This document shows positions 49,503-58,412 of a stretch of DNA of 64,000 nucleotides, one piece after another. Origin of the DNA: Bacillus sp. es.034 (GTDB lineage Bacteria > Bacillota > Bacilli > Bacillales > Bacillaceae_B). The notes beneath the pieces are model-generated. The model saw nothing but the letters and a program-made list of their open reading frames with translations. It ran no database searches and had not been told where the DNA came from. Position 1 is the stretch's first letter, and each line of letters begins with the position of its first letter. The position numbers were made by a program, and so were the translations under genes. The stretch spans positions 186,001 through 250,000 of the forward strand of contig NZ_PDIY01000001.1 of assembly GCF_002563655.1 (NCBI RefSeq), given 5' to 3'.

Positions 49503-51059
49503 TTATTTAAAAACCTTTTCCTTGAACTGAGCCAGTTTTTCCAGAGAAGATTTGTCGACCTCCGCGTGCAGGCTGTTTCCGTGTGAATCCATCGTCACAA
49601 CGGCCGTGAAGCCTTCTACGTTCAGATGCCACATCGCTTCCGGAATACCGAACTGCATCAGGTCCACTCCGTCTACGCCTTTGATGCAATCAGCATAATA
49701 CTGAGCCGCTCCACCGATGGCATTCAAGTACACTCCGCCATGGTCCTTCAAAGCAGCAAGGGTTTTCGGACCCATTCCGCCTTTACCGATGACGGCACGG
49801 ATACCGAAGCGCTTCATGATATCGCCTTGATAAGGCTCCTCGCGGATGGACGTAGTCGGGCCGGCTGCCTTCACATGCCAGTTGCCTTCATCGTCCTTCA
49901 GCATCACGGGGCCACAGTGATAGATGATCTGTCCGTCCAGGTCAACGGGAGCATCATTTTCACTTAGATGCTTGTGGATCGCGTCACGGCCCGTGTACAT
50001 GCGGCCGTTGATGTGAACGACGTCTCCCACTTTCAGCTCACGGATTTTCTCTTCTGTAATCGGTGCTTCGAGGACCACCACATTTGGTTGTTCACCTGTT
50101 GAAGCCGCTGCCGTTTCAAGCTCAGCCACTGACCTTTGAGTCAGGTCGATCTTATCGCCTTCCTGATAGAACCACTCATCGACTCCACCAGTTGCGGGAT
50201 CAAGCTTCACGCCTAAACGACGGAATGCCCAGCAATTATACGCAACGGATACGAAGAAGCTTGCAGGAATCCGGTTCATGACGCCGACCTTACAGCCTAG
50301 GAGCGTCGTTTCCCCGCCGAATCCCATCGTGCCGATTCCAAGCTCGTTCGCATTGTCCATCACATACTCTTCCAGTTTACGAAGATCTTCATTCGGATTC
50401 ACGTCCTCGATGGAACGGAATAGTTGTTCTTTTGCCAAATCATAACCGGAAGAACGATCCCCACCGATTCCGACGCCGATGAACCCGGCGCTGCAGCCTT
50501 GTCCCTGTGCCTGATACACCGAATGCATCACACATTTACGGATTCCATCAAGGTCACGTCCGGCACGGCCAAGTCCTTCAAGCTCACAAGGAAGGCTGTA
50601 CTGGATGTTTTTATTTTCACAACCGCCGCCCTTTAAGATCAGGCGCGCATCGATATAATCCTTTTCCCACTGTTCGAACTTGATGACAGGTGTCCCAAGA
50701 CCAAGATTGTCTCCTGAATTCGCACCAGTCAGTGAATCTACAGAGTTCGGACGGAGCTTTCCATCTTTCGTTGCCTGTACCATGGCCGCATAGATCGCTT
50801 CTTTGATTTCAAGCTGATTCACGCCAACCGGTGTTTTTATTTTAAACGTTGGAAGACCTGTATCCTGACAAATCGGGGATACATTGTCATCCGCCATCTT
50901 TACGTTGTTCGAAATCGTGTCCAGACTCATCGCCGCACGGGTCCCTGCGTTCTCACGGGCTTTCGCCGAGCGGATCGCACGCCGCACGTCCTTAGGCAGA
51001 TTCGTGGACGTCTCCACAATCAAATCGTACATACTTTGCTGTAATGTCTCTTTATTCAT
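49503..51059 (-). CDS. fumA: fumarate hydratase class I
   Basis: A protein of 518 residues with fused alpha and beta parts. The oxygen-sensitive [4Fe-4S] cluster ligands are C64 (SPICQDTG), C186-region (QGQGCSAGF) and C276-region (GCKVG). The C-terminal part has VGDVVHINGRMYTGRDAIHK and GPTTSIREEPYQGDIMKRFGIRAVIGKGGM. It interconverts fumarate and malate in the TCA cycle. With Mqo (20873-22372) it forms consecutive steps. ATG 51059 after AGAGGGGG. B. subtilis instead relies on class II FumC, so this gene is an insertion in the yfj region. Confidence 0.93.
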   Translation of the reverse strand: MNKETLQQSMYDLIVETSTNLPKDVRRAIRSAKARENAGTRAAMSLDTISNNVKMADDNVSPICQDTGLPTFKIKTPVGVNQLEIKEAIYAAMVQATKDGKLRPNSVDSLTGANSGDNLGLGTPVIKFEQWEKDYIDARLILKGGGCENKNIQYSLPCELEGLGRAGRDLDGIRKCVMHSVYQAQGQGCSAGFIGVGIGGDRSSGYDLAKEQLFRSIEDVNPNEDLRKLEEYVMDNANELGIGTMGFGGETTLLGCKVGVMNRIPASFFVSVAYNCWAFRRLGVKLDPATGGVDEWFYQEGDKIDLTQRSVAELETAAASTGEQPNVVVLEAPITEEKIRELKVGDVVHINGRMYTGRDAIHKHLSENDAPVDLDGQIIYHCGPVMLKDDEGNWHVKAAGPTTSIREEPYQGDIMKRFGIRAVIGKGGMGPKTLAALKDHGGVYLNAIGGAAQYYADCIKGVDGVDLMQFGIPEAMWHLNVEGFTAVVTMDSHGNSLHAEVDKSSLEKLAQFKEKVFK

Positions 51060-51143
51060 CGTTCTCCCCCTCTAAAGATCTCAATAACAGTCGTAATTTT
51101 CATACATCATTATACTCCTATAAGAATAAGATTGAAAGGGATT

Positions 51144-51590
51144 TCACAATGGAATTTCCTTCTCGAAATAACACGAAACCTCGTCTTCTTCCATATAAGT
51201 AAACCCGTTATTTTTATAAAAATTGATGGCGTCCGCCCACTGTTTGTTTGTTTCGAGAATGAGTCGTTGTGCACCGAGGGAGTGCGCTTTCCCTTCCAGA
51301 TGTTGAAGCATGATGCGGCCGAGTCCACGTTTTCTGTAGGAGGATAGAACAGACATCCGCACAATCTGATACGTGTCTTCTGATTCTTTCCGGATCGCTC
51401 CGGTACAGATGATGTTCTCATTCTCTTTCCCTACAAAAAAATGATGCTGCGTGCCGTCATACTCTGTTGAAATATCATGAATATCGGGGTTCAGTGTGTG
51501 ATCGATGAATCCGAACCGTTCAAGGAATCCGGAGAGGATCACCTCTTTCGCCTGTTCGCTTTGGTGTACTTCGATGGGTGTGATGATCAT
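51144..51590 (-). CDS. GNAT-family N-acetyltransferase
   Basis: A protein of 148 residues with the acetyl-CoA motif VLSSYRKRGLGRIMLQHLE (RxxGxG/A) near 80-98 and FYKNNGFTYMEED near 130. ATG 51590 has AAAGGAG nine bases upstream; a longer frame to 51746 lacks a site. Substrate unknown. Likely independent transcription. Confidence 0.85.
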   Translation of the reverse strand: MIITPIEVHQSEQAKEVILSGFLERFGFIDHTLNPDIHDISTEYDGTQHHFFVGKENENIICTGAIRKESEDTYQIVRMSVLSSYRKRGLGRIMLQHLEGKAHSLGAQRLILETNKQWADAINFYKNNGFTYMEEDEVSCYFEKEIPL

Positions 51591-51747
51591 GGGGTGTCGC
51601 TCCTTTAATAGTTGGTTTTGTATTAAGGTTTGACGTTTCAGCGGGGAATTCCTGCTTGTGGTTTCGGAGGGCATGTGAGGGGGTGGCGATATCGACCGTT
51701 CTAAAAAACGACAAATTTCACACCAGTCACCCAGCCACCACCACACT

Positions 51748-51762
51748 GAAGGTCCGTCCCTC
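51748..51762. repeat. single copy of the GGGACGGACC repeat core
   Basis: GAAGGTCCGTCCCTC core at 51748-51762, 30 bases downstream of the yfjT stop codon. No opposite arm seen. Confidence 0.75.
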
Positions 51763-51791
51763 CAAAAAAATAAGAGCCCTACGAAGGACTC

Positions 51792-51974
51792 CTACTCACT
51801 TTTCTTAAATTGTTCGCATTTCACTTCTATGTCATCGATCATGGCGATCAGGCGATCGATATCGTCAATGTCCGCTTGTTCCGGGTCGATTGAATCCAGC
51901 ACGTCGACGAACAGGTTCAGGCGTTGTTTCAGATAGCTTACTTGTGAGTCTTTATCATTGATAGCTTTACCCAA
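51792..51974 (-). CDS. yfjT: YfjT/SE1561 family small protein
   Basis: A protein of 60 residues, mostly acidic helix: QVSYLKQRLNLFVDVLDSIDPEQADIDDIDRLIAMIDDIE, then VKCEQFKK. It matches the SE1561/YfjT small protein family. The TTG start at 51974 follows AAAGGAGAG at good spacing. It is divergent from yfkAB. Function unknown. Confidence 0.82.
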   Translation of the reverse strand: MGKAINDKDSQVSYLKQRLNLFVDVLDSIDPEQADIDDIDRLIAMIDDIEVKCEQFKKSE

Positions 51975-52025
51975 GAGTTCTCTCTCCTTTCAATACGTTT
52001 ACTATGGTAACCAATAACTTTGCGA

Positions 52026-52054
52026 TTGACAAGGGCTCACCCTTTCTCAATAAT
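52026..52054 (+). promoter_or_regulatory. promoter of yfkAB
   Basis: TTGACA (52026-52031), 17 bases, AATAAT (52049-52054): strong sigma-A match about 35 bases before the start codon. Confidence 0.7.
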
Positions 52055-52090
52055 GGATAGATGACCGAATCATAAAGGAGCTTTTACAAT

Positions 52091-53218
52091 ATGAAAACTG
52101 ACACTCTCTCCAAGAAAATGTCGATTGACCATGATCCTTGGGAGGCTTATTTAGATGTGGATGAGCATGGTGATATTACGCTTTCCAATATTGAATTCAC
52201 AACCACGACCCTCTGCAATATGAGATGCGAGCACTGCGCCGTCGGATATACATTGTCTCCGAAGGACCCGAGTGCCCTGCCCATTGAACTGATCCTAGGG
52301 AAACTCGACGATATCAAAACGCTCCGTTCCCTTAGTATTACCGGCGGGGAGCCGATGATGTCCAAGAAATCCGTAGAAAACTATGTACTTCCATTACTCA
52401 AGTATGCACATTCCAGGGGCGTACATACCCAGATCAACTCGAACCTGACGTTGGATCTCGATCGCTACTTGATGATCGCCCCGTACCTCGATGTCCTGCA
52501 CATCTCCCATAACTGGGGAACGATCGATGAATTCATCGATGTCGGCTTTGCCAATATGGAACGGAAGCCAACGAGGGAGCAGCGCCGGAAGCTGTTTGAC
52601 CGCATGATCGAAAACAGCCGTGCCCTTTCAGAACGTGGGGTACTCGTGTCTGCGGAGACGATGTTAAATAAAAACACCCTGCCATACCTCGAAAAAATCC
52701 ATCGCCAGATTGTTGATGAAATGAAGTGTGGGCGTCACGAAATTCATCCAATGTACCCTTCCGACTTTGCTTCAAGCCTTGAGACTCTTTCATTGGAAGA
52801 AACACGTGAAGCGATCCGGGATATTCTTAGGTTCCGCGATGAGAATGTGTGGATGCTATTCGGCACTCTGCCATTCTATCCATGCAGCTCTTCACAAGAA
52901 GACTTGGATTTCCTGAAGGAACTGTACGCTGCGAAAAAAGTGAGCGTGAGGAATGACCCCGACGGCCGTTCCCGTCTCAACGTAAATATTTTCACCGGCG
53001 ATGTCATCGTCACCGACTTCGGGGACACACCGCCACTCGGGAATATCACCAAAGATACACTGCCTGATATCTTTGAAAAGTGGAAAGGTCAGCCTCTCGC
53101 TAAAGAACTGAACTGCCACTGTCCCATGGCCCGCTGCCTCGGACCGAATGTACTCGTGAAGTCGATGTACTACAAAGATGTAGACTTTTCGAAGCGTGAA
53201 GCGAAGATTTCTCGATAA
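52091..53218 (+). CDS. yfkAB: YfkAB-type radical SAM protein
   Basis: A protein of 375 residues. Cluster-binding CNMRCEHC (C42, C46, C49) is the CxxxCxxC radical SAM motif; GGEPM near 88 binds SAM. A C-terminal HCPMARCLGP region may hold further iron-sulfur ligands. In the B. subtilis genome the family is annotated as two frames, yfkA and yfkB; here it is one intact gene. Substrate unknown. ATG 52091 after AAAGGAG. Ends in a terminator. Confidence 0.88.
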   Translation: MKTDTLSKKMSIDHDPWEAYLDVDEHGDITLSNIEFTTTTLCNMRCEHCAVGYTLSPKDPSALPIELILGKLDDIKTLRSLSITGGEPMMSKKSVENYVLPLLKYAHSRGVHTQINSNLTLDLDRYLMIAPYLDVLHISHNWGTIDEFIDVGFANMERKPTREQRRKLFDRMIENSRALSERGVLVSAETMLNKNTLPYLEKIHRQIVDEMKCGRHEIHPMYPSDFASSLETLSLEETREAIRDILRFRDENVWMLFGTLPFYPCSSSQEDLDFLKELYAAKKVSVRNDPDGRSRLNVNIFTGDVIVTDFGDTPPLGNITKDTLPDIFEKWKGQPLAKELNCHCPMARCLGPNVLVKSMYYKDVDFSKREAKISR

Positions 53219-53229
53219 ATTGAAGGTTG

Positions 53230-53266
53230 AAAGCTCAAATCTGTCATGGATTTGGGCTTTTTTTTA
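53230..53266 (+). terminator. intrinsic terminator of yfkAB
   Basis: AAAGCTCAAATC and GATTTGGGCTTT (one G-T pair), loop 7 nt, then eight T. Confidence 0.88.
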
Positions 53267-53270
53267 CCCG

Positions 53271-53306
53271 CAAAAAAAACACCACGGATCTACATCCGAA
53301 GTGCTT
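53271..53306 (-). terminator. intrinsic terminator of the 58-residue gene
   Basis: Minus-strand CAC-TT-CGGAT and ATCCG-TG-GTG arms followed by eight T, 2-3 bases after the stop codon of the small gene. Its presence supports the gene. Confidence 0.7.
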
Positions 53307-53307
53307 T

Positions 53308-53484
53308 TTATCCTATGGGTTTGCGGTCACTGTTTTGAGTGGTGATTTTTTCGAGCGTCGGGTCCATGACGTTATATTTTTGTTTCTTAATTTCTGCATA
53401 GATCCTGGCTCTTCTGGCACCGAACCATACGCGAAGTGTGATGAATGCCACCAGCAGCCCGCCGAATAGTAATAGATACTCCAT
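53308..53484 (-). CDS. small membrane protein of 58 residues
   Basis: ATG 53482-53484 with AAAAGGAGGG five bases upstream. The product has one membrane helix (MEYLLLFGGLLVAFITLRVWF) followed by a basic segment GARRARIYAEIKKQKYNV and polar tail ending NSDRKPIG. Strong ribosome binding site, a terminator placed exactly after the stop codon and no overlap with another gene make it a good candidate. No function or family recognised. Confidence 0.72.
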   Translation of the reverse strand: MEYLLLFGGLLVAFITLRVWFGARRARIYAEIKKQKYNVMDPTLEKITTQNSDRKPIG

Positions 53485-53545
53485 GTGATCCCTCCTTTTA
53501 ATTCAGAATATTCTAATTATTATAACATGTTAACAGAAATAATAA

Positions 53546-53580
53546 AAGAGTGAAATTAGGTTTTACCCGATTTCACTCTT
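53546..53580 (-). terminator. intrinsic terminator of yfkD
   Basis: AAGAGTGAAAT and ATTTCACTCTT, 11 bp, 13-nt loop, then TTTTATTATTTC on the minus strand. Confidence 0.8.
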
Positions 53581-53590
53581 CATTAAACCT

Positions 53591-54433
53591 TTATCTTGGA
53601 GATTCGCTTGCCATGAACCCGAAGTGGACGTGATCCTGAACTGGAATCCAGGCTCCGACTCCTTGGGACGTCACGTTTTTGACTACAATCGAGCGCTTGG
53701 TTCCTTTCATGACGAGGAACACTTCCCCATACGTTACTTTCCCTTTTTCGTTGATGGCTGGTGCATATGCATAAAGGTAGCCCAGTCGTTTAGGGGAGAT
53801 GTTGTATACTTGATCTTTTTTTGTCCCTGCCCCCACGATGGTTTGGAAGGCGAGTGGCAATTTTGATTTATCCATGGCTTTGATGAGCATCATTTTCTCC
53901 ACATCATCAGCATGGGGAACCTTTGCCGTGAGTCCTCCCTTTACGACCTTCTGGGCTTCCTGGACGTAGTGAATTTGATAGTTGGATTTCCCTCCGCGAT
54001 TATCAAAGTAATTCGTATTGACCTTTTGATACTCCCAGTTCGGGGAGGTTTCCGTTGATGCATAGTTCAGTGGCCATTCCCCAAGATAGATGGTGGCTCG
54101 AAGGCCGATCGTCGGTGCTTTATTGACCGTGGACTCGTTCAGCATGCGGATCAGGTTCGGGTTTTCGATCCTCACATTGGAGGTTTCGATCAGCTCCTGA
54201 CTCCATTCGCTCGGCTGCAGATAAGGCTGATCCTGCGTAGAATTTGGATACGTATTTTCCTTGGCGATATTCAACACTGAGTTCGGGATCTTTACGCTCG
54301 AATCCTTAGCTGGCTCCGGAGCCTTCTCCGTTTTTGGCTTACTTTCCTTTTTAGGACTGTTTTGGGCATGAATCCCTGTAGTTGCAACGAAAAATGCGAG
54401 TATGACCATAAGAGCAGTGCGCATTAGTTTCAT
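53591..54433 (-). CDS. yfkD: YfkD family secreted protein
   Basis: A protein of 280 residues with a Sec signal peptide (MKLMRTALMVILAFFVATTGIHA) and a Lys/Glu/Pro-rich stretch after it (KKESKPKTEKAPEP). The remainder matches the YfkD family; function unknown. ATG 54433 has AAAGGAG ten bases upstream; a TTG or ATG further up lacks a site. Neighbours yfkAB and yfkE agree with B. subtilis order. Confidence 0.82.
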   Translation of the reverse strand: MKLMRTALMVILAFFVATTGIHAQNSPKKESKPKTEKAPEPAKDSSVKIPNSVLNIAKENTYPNSTQDQPYLQPSEWSQELIETSNVRIENPNLIRMLNESTVNKAPTIGLRATIYLGEWPLNYASTETSPNWEYQKVNTNYFDNRGGKSNYQIHYVQEAQKVVKGGLTAKVPHADDVEKMMLIKAMDKSKLPLAFQTIVGAGTKKDQVYNISPKRLGYLYAYAPAINEKGKVTYGEVFLVMKGTKRSIVVKNVTSQGVGAWIPVQDHVHFGFMASESPR

Positions 54434-54524
54434 GTAGTTGATACTCCTTTCAAGCATATAAGGGTTTGCCGTTAGTTTTTCCTAGAAGGTACAGCTTATC
54501 CAAAAAACTTCATTAGAAAGAATA

Positions 54525-54553
54525 TTTACAAAATTCACATTTTATCTTATACT
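54525..54553 (+). promoter_or_regulatory. sigma-A promoter of a possible small RNA
   Basis: TTTACA (54525-54530), 17 bases, TATACT (54548-54553). It reads away from yfkD, into a stretch with no gene on the plus strand, and a terminator follows 110 bases later. Confidence 0.6.
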
Positions 54554-54559
54554 ACTATT

Positions 54560-54669
54560 ATTGAAGCGGGAACGTCCGAGCTTCTCCTACAAAGCAAATC
54601 GGCGTTTCCGATCATTCCTGCATTCCCTAAAAAAAGCCATGGAATCTCCTAAGATTCCATGGCTTTTTT
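54560..54669 (+). ncRNA. putative small RNA of about 110 nt
   Basis: Transcription from 54560 would run to the perfect terminator at about 54632-54669 (AAAGCCATGGAATC with GATTCCATGGCTTT, then T). Between them lie a small hairpin ATCGG-CGTTT-CCGAT and C-rich unpaired parts (CTTCTCCTAC, TGCATTCCCTAA) of the kind that pair with ribosome binding sites. A TTG-started frame of 37 codons crosses it but has no ribosome binding site and ends inside the terminator, so I regard it as chance. Family not recognised. The terminator's other strand ends the cysteine-rich gene. Confidence 0.5.
54632..54669. terminator. bidirectional terminator
   Basis: Perfect 14-bp stem with T runs on both strands; it abuts the stop codon of the minus-strand cysteine-rich gene (54668-54670) and closes the putative plus-strand small RNA. 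Confidence 0.88.
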
Positions 54670-57139
54670 AATCGTCATCCATTTTTTTCGAAGAACATGC
54701 AAGAATCGTGCAACCCGGGTGGGAAACGATCCTCTTCCCTTTCCAAAAGATGAATGCCCTGATCGTGATGCAATCGGTCATTCCGTGTTTTGGGGTGATG
54801 TCTGCTGAATAATTCCCGTCTTCATCCGGGATCGCAGGATTCGGTTTGATGATGCTTTTCAAATGTTCTTCCAATACTTCAAAGTATACTTCGATCTGTT
54901 TCATATCTTCACACTGTACTTTCCCCGTGAGGCAGCCTCCCCTGCAGCTTACAATCACCGGAACCTCCAGGGTGACAGCCGGATTCACGAGATCCTTGGA
55001 TTCGATAGAGACTTTTTCAGGTTGTGCAGGAATACTTTCATCTTCTTCACTTGAAGTCACTGTGAAGTCACTATTTGTATTTTCATGGGCTTTTTTTTCA
55101 GGGAGCGGACGCATCCATTCACCTTCACCGTCATCCCGGGCACCGCTGTCACACTCACCATCGTCGCTACTTTCTTCACAGCAGTCGATTGGTTCCATTT
55201 CATCCCGGTCGTCCTTTGGATGAGGGCATGTGCAGTGAATGTTGATGATTTTCTCCTCAACGATTATTTCCTTACCCTCGATCAAGGCAGTTGCCTGGAC
55301 CACAGCTTTTCCGGATACATGTGAATCCGGGGTAAGCACTGCTTCATATTCCCCTTTTGCATTCGTTTTGATTTTATCGGGGGTGATGCTAGCAACTTCC
55401 GGGGTGACGTTCAGCTCGATCCCCACATTGGCGACAGGCCTTCCATTACAGGTGAATTTCCCGGTAATCGCTGCTCCTTCGCATTCTACACAATCCGGTA
55501 CGCATAAAGTCAGCTTTGGCTTTTCGCATTTGAGACATCCTGCGTAGACGAACACCATTTCCGATACCGCTTTTCCATCTACCACAGCCGTCGCCGTAAA
55601 TGGCACCTCCCTGAATGGGGTATTCGGAGGAACGAAGGCAAGGGTTGAAAATTCCCCGTTCTCATCAGTAGTAACAACAGAAGGCTTAAAGGTCAGCACT
55701 GGACTTGAAAATGAAACCTCTTTATTCGCCAATGGAAATCCTTCACAGGAAAGACAGCCTGAAATGATCCCCTTACAATTCAGCTTTTTGTTCTCTTTGA
55801 TATGAATCTTTGGATGCATGCATCGACAATCGATGGTGACCTCCCGGGACGCGACGACCTGCTCCCCATAGACGGTTGCCGTTGCTTTAATCATAATCGT
55901 TTCATGGACTCCGAGTCGTGGGCAGAGCTCGGTGACATATCTTCCTTCTTCATCGGTAAATGCCGGATTCGGATCGATCTCTACTGCATCGGGCTCAGAA
56001 GCCGTGACCGTAAACGAAATCCTGGCATTCTTTATAGGTGCCCCGTCGCATGTCAGCCTTCCCGTCAATTTCGTTCCATGACATGTGACGGTCTCACATG
56101 GGACTTCAAGGGTCAACTTAGGATTACGGCACTTTTTGCATCCTGCTATGACGGTATCCGTGGCACTGATGGTCTTCCCATCAATCACGGCTGTCGCTGT
56201 ATAGGAAACGGTTTGAAACGGTGTCCCTTTTTTCACGGTGACGACCGATGAAAATCTTCCGTTCTCATCCGTGACGGGATTCGGTGTCTGGAACATCAGG
56301 AGTGATGAGCCTGTCAATGTGACCGGTACATTCGCTTGTGGAACTCCATCACAGGTGACTTTCCCTGAAATGGTTGAGCGGCAGTCGATTTTCTTCAACT
56401 TGTTCAGCTTGATCTCCGGATTCTTACATTTCACACATCGCACAGCCACCTCCCTCGTTATCGAAACGACCTTTAATCCGCCGATTTTCGTCACAGCCGT
56501 AATGCGGATCGTTTCATCCACATCAGGAAACGGAACCAGTGTCGCCGTGTATCTCCCGTCGCTCTGTGTAATCGCGGGATTCGGAGAGATGACGACACGA
56601 TTGGAGGCGGATTCAATGATAAATGATATGGCTGCATTCCCGATTGCCTGGCCGTCACAAAAGAGTCTTCCTCTGATCTGAGTTCCTTTGCAGCCGACCG
56701 GACAAGGAATCGGCTCGAGTGTCAGCACTGGATTTTTACAAAGGATGCAATCCACCCTGACAAAAATCGTATCACTGATGGTCTTTCCGATCACCACTGC
56801 CGTTGCTGTTATCTGGACATTCGGGGTAATCGGTGTCCCGAGGGGCACGGTCACCCTTGTCGAGAACCGGCCCGTGCTGTCAGTGACCGGTGTATGATCC
56901 TCAAAGACGAGACCCGGAAACGAGGAGCTAAGCGTGACCGTCACACCTTGCAGGGGCTGATAATCACACAGGACCCTTCCGCTGATGATGCCTTCACAGC
57001 TGATGATCCCGATATCATCCAGTTGAATGGTTGGATTCGTGCATCCTTCGAAAGGAAAAATCCCTGGACATCCTCTCGGAGGTAAATCGATTTTACAATC
57101 AATGACTTTACCGTTCATCGGTTTTTTCTTTTTTCTCAT
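54668..57139 (-). CDS. cysteine-rich protein with alternating Ig-like repeats, function unknown
   Basis: A protein of 823 residues, MRKKKKPMNG start, no signal peptide or membrane helix. It contains seven domains of about 100 residues in two alternating types. Type B (about 33-131, 236-334, 439-535) has ISGxVxCDG, PVTDxxGRFS and TATAVxxGKxxS. Type A (about 132-235, 335-438, 536-636) has CKNPxLTLE, GxxTGRLxCDG, PNPAxTDxxGRY and ETIxIxA. An acidic linker (637-717) precedes one more type-A-like domain (718-823). Domain borders are marked by CxxC pairs, and each domain has four to six cysteines. The folds resemble bacterial Ig-like or carboxypeptidase-regulatory-like domains. A spore coat or other disulfide-linked intracellular assembly is possible but unproven. 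ATG 57139 has AAAGGA nine bases upstream. Confidence 0.75.
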   Translation of the reverse strand: MRKKKKPMNGKVIDCKIDLPPRGCPGIFPFEGCTNPTIQLDDIGIISCEGIISGRVLCDYQPLQGVTVTLSSSFPGLVFEDHTPVTDSTGRFSTRVTVPLGTPITPNVQITATAVVIGKTISDTIFVRVDCILCKNPVLTLEPIPCPVGCKGTQIRGRLFCDGQAIGNAAISFIIESASNRVVISPNPAITQSDGRYTATLVPFPDVDETIRITAVTKIGGLKVVSITREVAVRCVKCKNPEIKLNKLKKIDCRSTISGKVTCDGVPQANVPVTLTGSSLLMFQTPNPVTDENGRFSSVVTVKKGTPFQTVSYTATAVIDGKTISATDTVIAGCKKCRNPKLTLEVPCETVTCHGTKLTGRLTCDGAPIKNARISFTVTASEPDAVEIDPNPAFTDEEGRYVTELCPRLGVHETIMIKATATVYGEQVVASREVTIDCRCMHPKIHIKENKKLNCKGIISGCLSCEGFPLANKEVSFSSPVLTFKPSVVTTDENGEFSTLAFVPPNTPFREVPFTATAVVDGKAVSEMVFVYAGCLKCEKPKLTLCVPDCVECEGAAITGKFTCNGRPVANVGIELNVTPEVASITPDKIKTNAKGEYEAVLTPDSHVSGKAVVQATALIEGKEIIVEEKIINIHCTCPHPKDDRDEMEPIDCCEESSDDGECDSGARDDGEGEWMRPLPEKKAHENTNSDFTVTSSEEDESIPAQPEKVSIESKDLVNPAVTLEVPVIVSCRGGCLTGKVQCEDMKQIEVYFEVLEEHLKSIIKPNPAIPDEDGNYSADITPKHGMTDCITIRAFIFWKGKRIVSHPGCTILACSSKKMDDD

Positions 57140-57225
57140 GCTACTCATTCCTTTGCACAAAAACTCTCCTGTTATCTTATTCAAGAATGAGTAGGCTGTT
57201 CTCACGGAATTGATTTTCCCGCAAA

Positions 57226-57255
57226 AAAGACCCGGCAGAAAGTCTGCCGGGTCTT
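57226..57255 (-). terminator. intrinsic terminator of yfkE
   Basis: AAGACCCGGCAG and CTGCCGGGTCTT, 12 bp, 5-nt loop, then TTTTTT on the minus strand. Confidence 0.9.
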
Positions 57256-57265
57256 ACCGTAACAA

Positions 57266-58324
57266 CTATAATAAATAAAATCCGATCCCCATGATGAAGT
57301 AAGCGGCAAGCAGGGTCAATCCTTCAAACCAATTCGTTTCCCCATCATTGGAAATGATCACTGTGAGGAGGACCGCTGACACCATTGCCACAAGTTCCGG
57401 TAACGTAAACACGAGTGACATGCTTTTTTCAAAAAATAATGAAATCAGCACGAGCACCGGTGCCACGAACATGGCTACCTGGAGGGTGGAACCGACGGCG
57501 ATTTCAACGGCGACATCCATCTTGTTTTTATAAGCCATGATTACTGCTGAAGCGTGCTCCGCCGCATTCCCTACGATCGCTACAATGATGACCCCGATGA
57601 AGAGCTCACTCCAACCGAAAGCTTCCCCAACTTCTTCAAACGTATGGACAAGGCGTTCCGATACATAGGCAACCGCAACAGTGGAAAGAGCGAGGATGAG
57701 TAACGCTTTCCCCTTGGTCCATTCCGGTTCCTCATCATGACCGTGAGCTGCTTCGCTGTTTTCACTCTGATACACACCGCGGTGCGTCACGAGTTTGAAG
57801 AACAGGGCAAAGAGATAAAGGAGGATCAAAATGATCGATATCCCGATGGAAAGGCTCATCGTCCTCCCTTCATTCATATCCATGGAGAACACTTCAGGAA
57901 TGACGAAGGCCACGATAATGGCGAACATGAGGAGCCCTGAGTTATGGCGGGCATCGAACACATTGAACTTTTGACGCTTGAACTTCACGCCTCCGACAAA
58001 GAAGGACAATCCTGCCACCAGGAGGAGATTCCCAAGGACGGACCCGGTAAGGGAAGCCAATACAACCCCGATCAATCCTGCTTTCAAGGCGAAAATAGAA
58101 ATGATCAATTCTACGGCATTCCCGAAAGTCGCGTTTAACAGTCCACCGATGCGGGGACCCGACACGACGGCCAAGCTTTCCGTCGCCCTTCCCATAAACG
58201 CCGCCAGGGCAATGATCGTGACGCAATAAATGACGAACATAATGACACTTGGCCAATGAAGCAGAGTACCGATCACCGAAACCGGGACCCCTGCAAATAC
58301 AAGCAGCGTAAATACTTTATTCAC
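57266..58324 (-). CDS. yfkE: calcium/proton antiporter (CaxA/ChaA family, YfkE)
   Basis: A protein of 352 residues with ten or eleven helices and two CaCA signature repeats: RIGGLLNATFGNAVELIISIFALK (about 57-80) and VAIVGNAAEHASAVIMAYKNKMDVAVEIAVGS (about 235-265), whose glutamates and asparagines bind calcium. It expels calcium using protons. Close to B. subtilis YfkE along the whole length. The GTG start at 58324 has AAAAAGGATGG upstream and matches the homologue's N-terminus. Neighbours in B. subtilis order. Confidence 0.92.
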   Translation of the reverse strand: MNKVFTLLVFAGVPVSVIGTLLHWPSVIMFVIYCVTIIALAAFMGRATESLAVVSGPRIGGLLNATFGNAVELIISIFALKAGLIGVVLASLTGSVLGNLLLVAGLSFFVGGVKFKRQKFNVFDARHNSGLLMFAIIVAFVIPEVFSMDMNEGRTMSLSIGISIILILLYLFALFFKLVTHRGVYQSENSEAAHGHDEEPEWTKGKALLILALSTVAVAYVSERLVHTFEEVGEAFGWSELFIGVIIVAIVGNAAEHASAVIMAYKNKMDVAVEIAVGSTLQVAMFVAPVLVLISLFFEKSMSLVFTLPELVAMVSAVLLTVIISNDGETNWFEGLTLLAAYFIMGIGFYLL

Positions 58325-58412
58325 GTTTATGATCCATCCTTTTTCAAGAAATTTGGTTAAAACAAGCCTGTTTAGACACATTATAGATAGAACCCTATTA
58401 GGAGGAATATCC

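Noticed and set aside
54560-54670. 37-codon frame inside the putative small RNA
   Set aside because: No ribosome binding site, and it terminates inside the terminator stem, so its final residues are simply the stem.
58325-58412. Sigma-B promoter for the general stress protein-like gene
   Set aside because: GTTTAG is present but no GGGTAT at the right distance.
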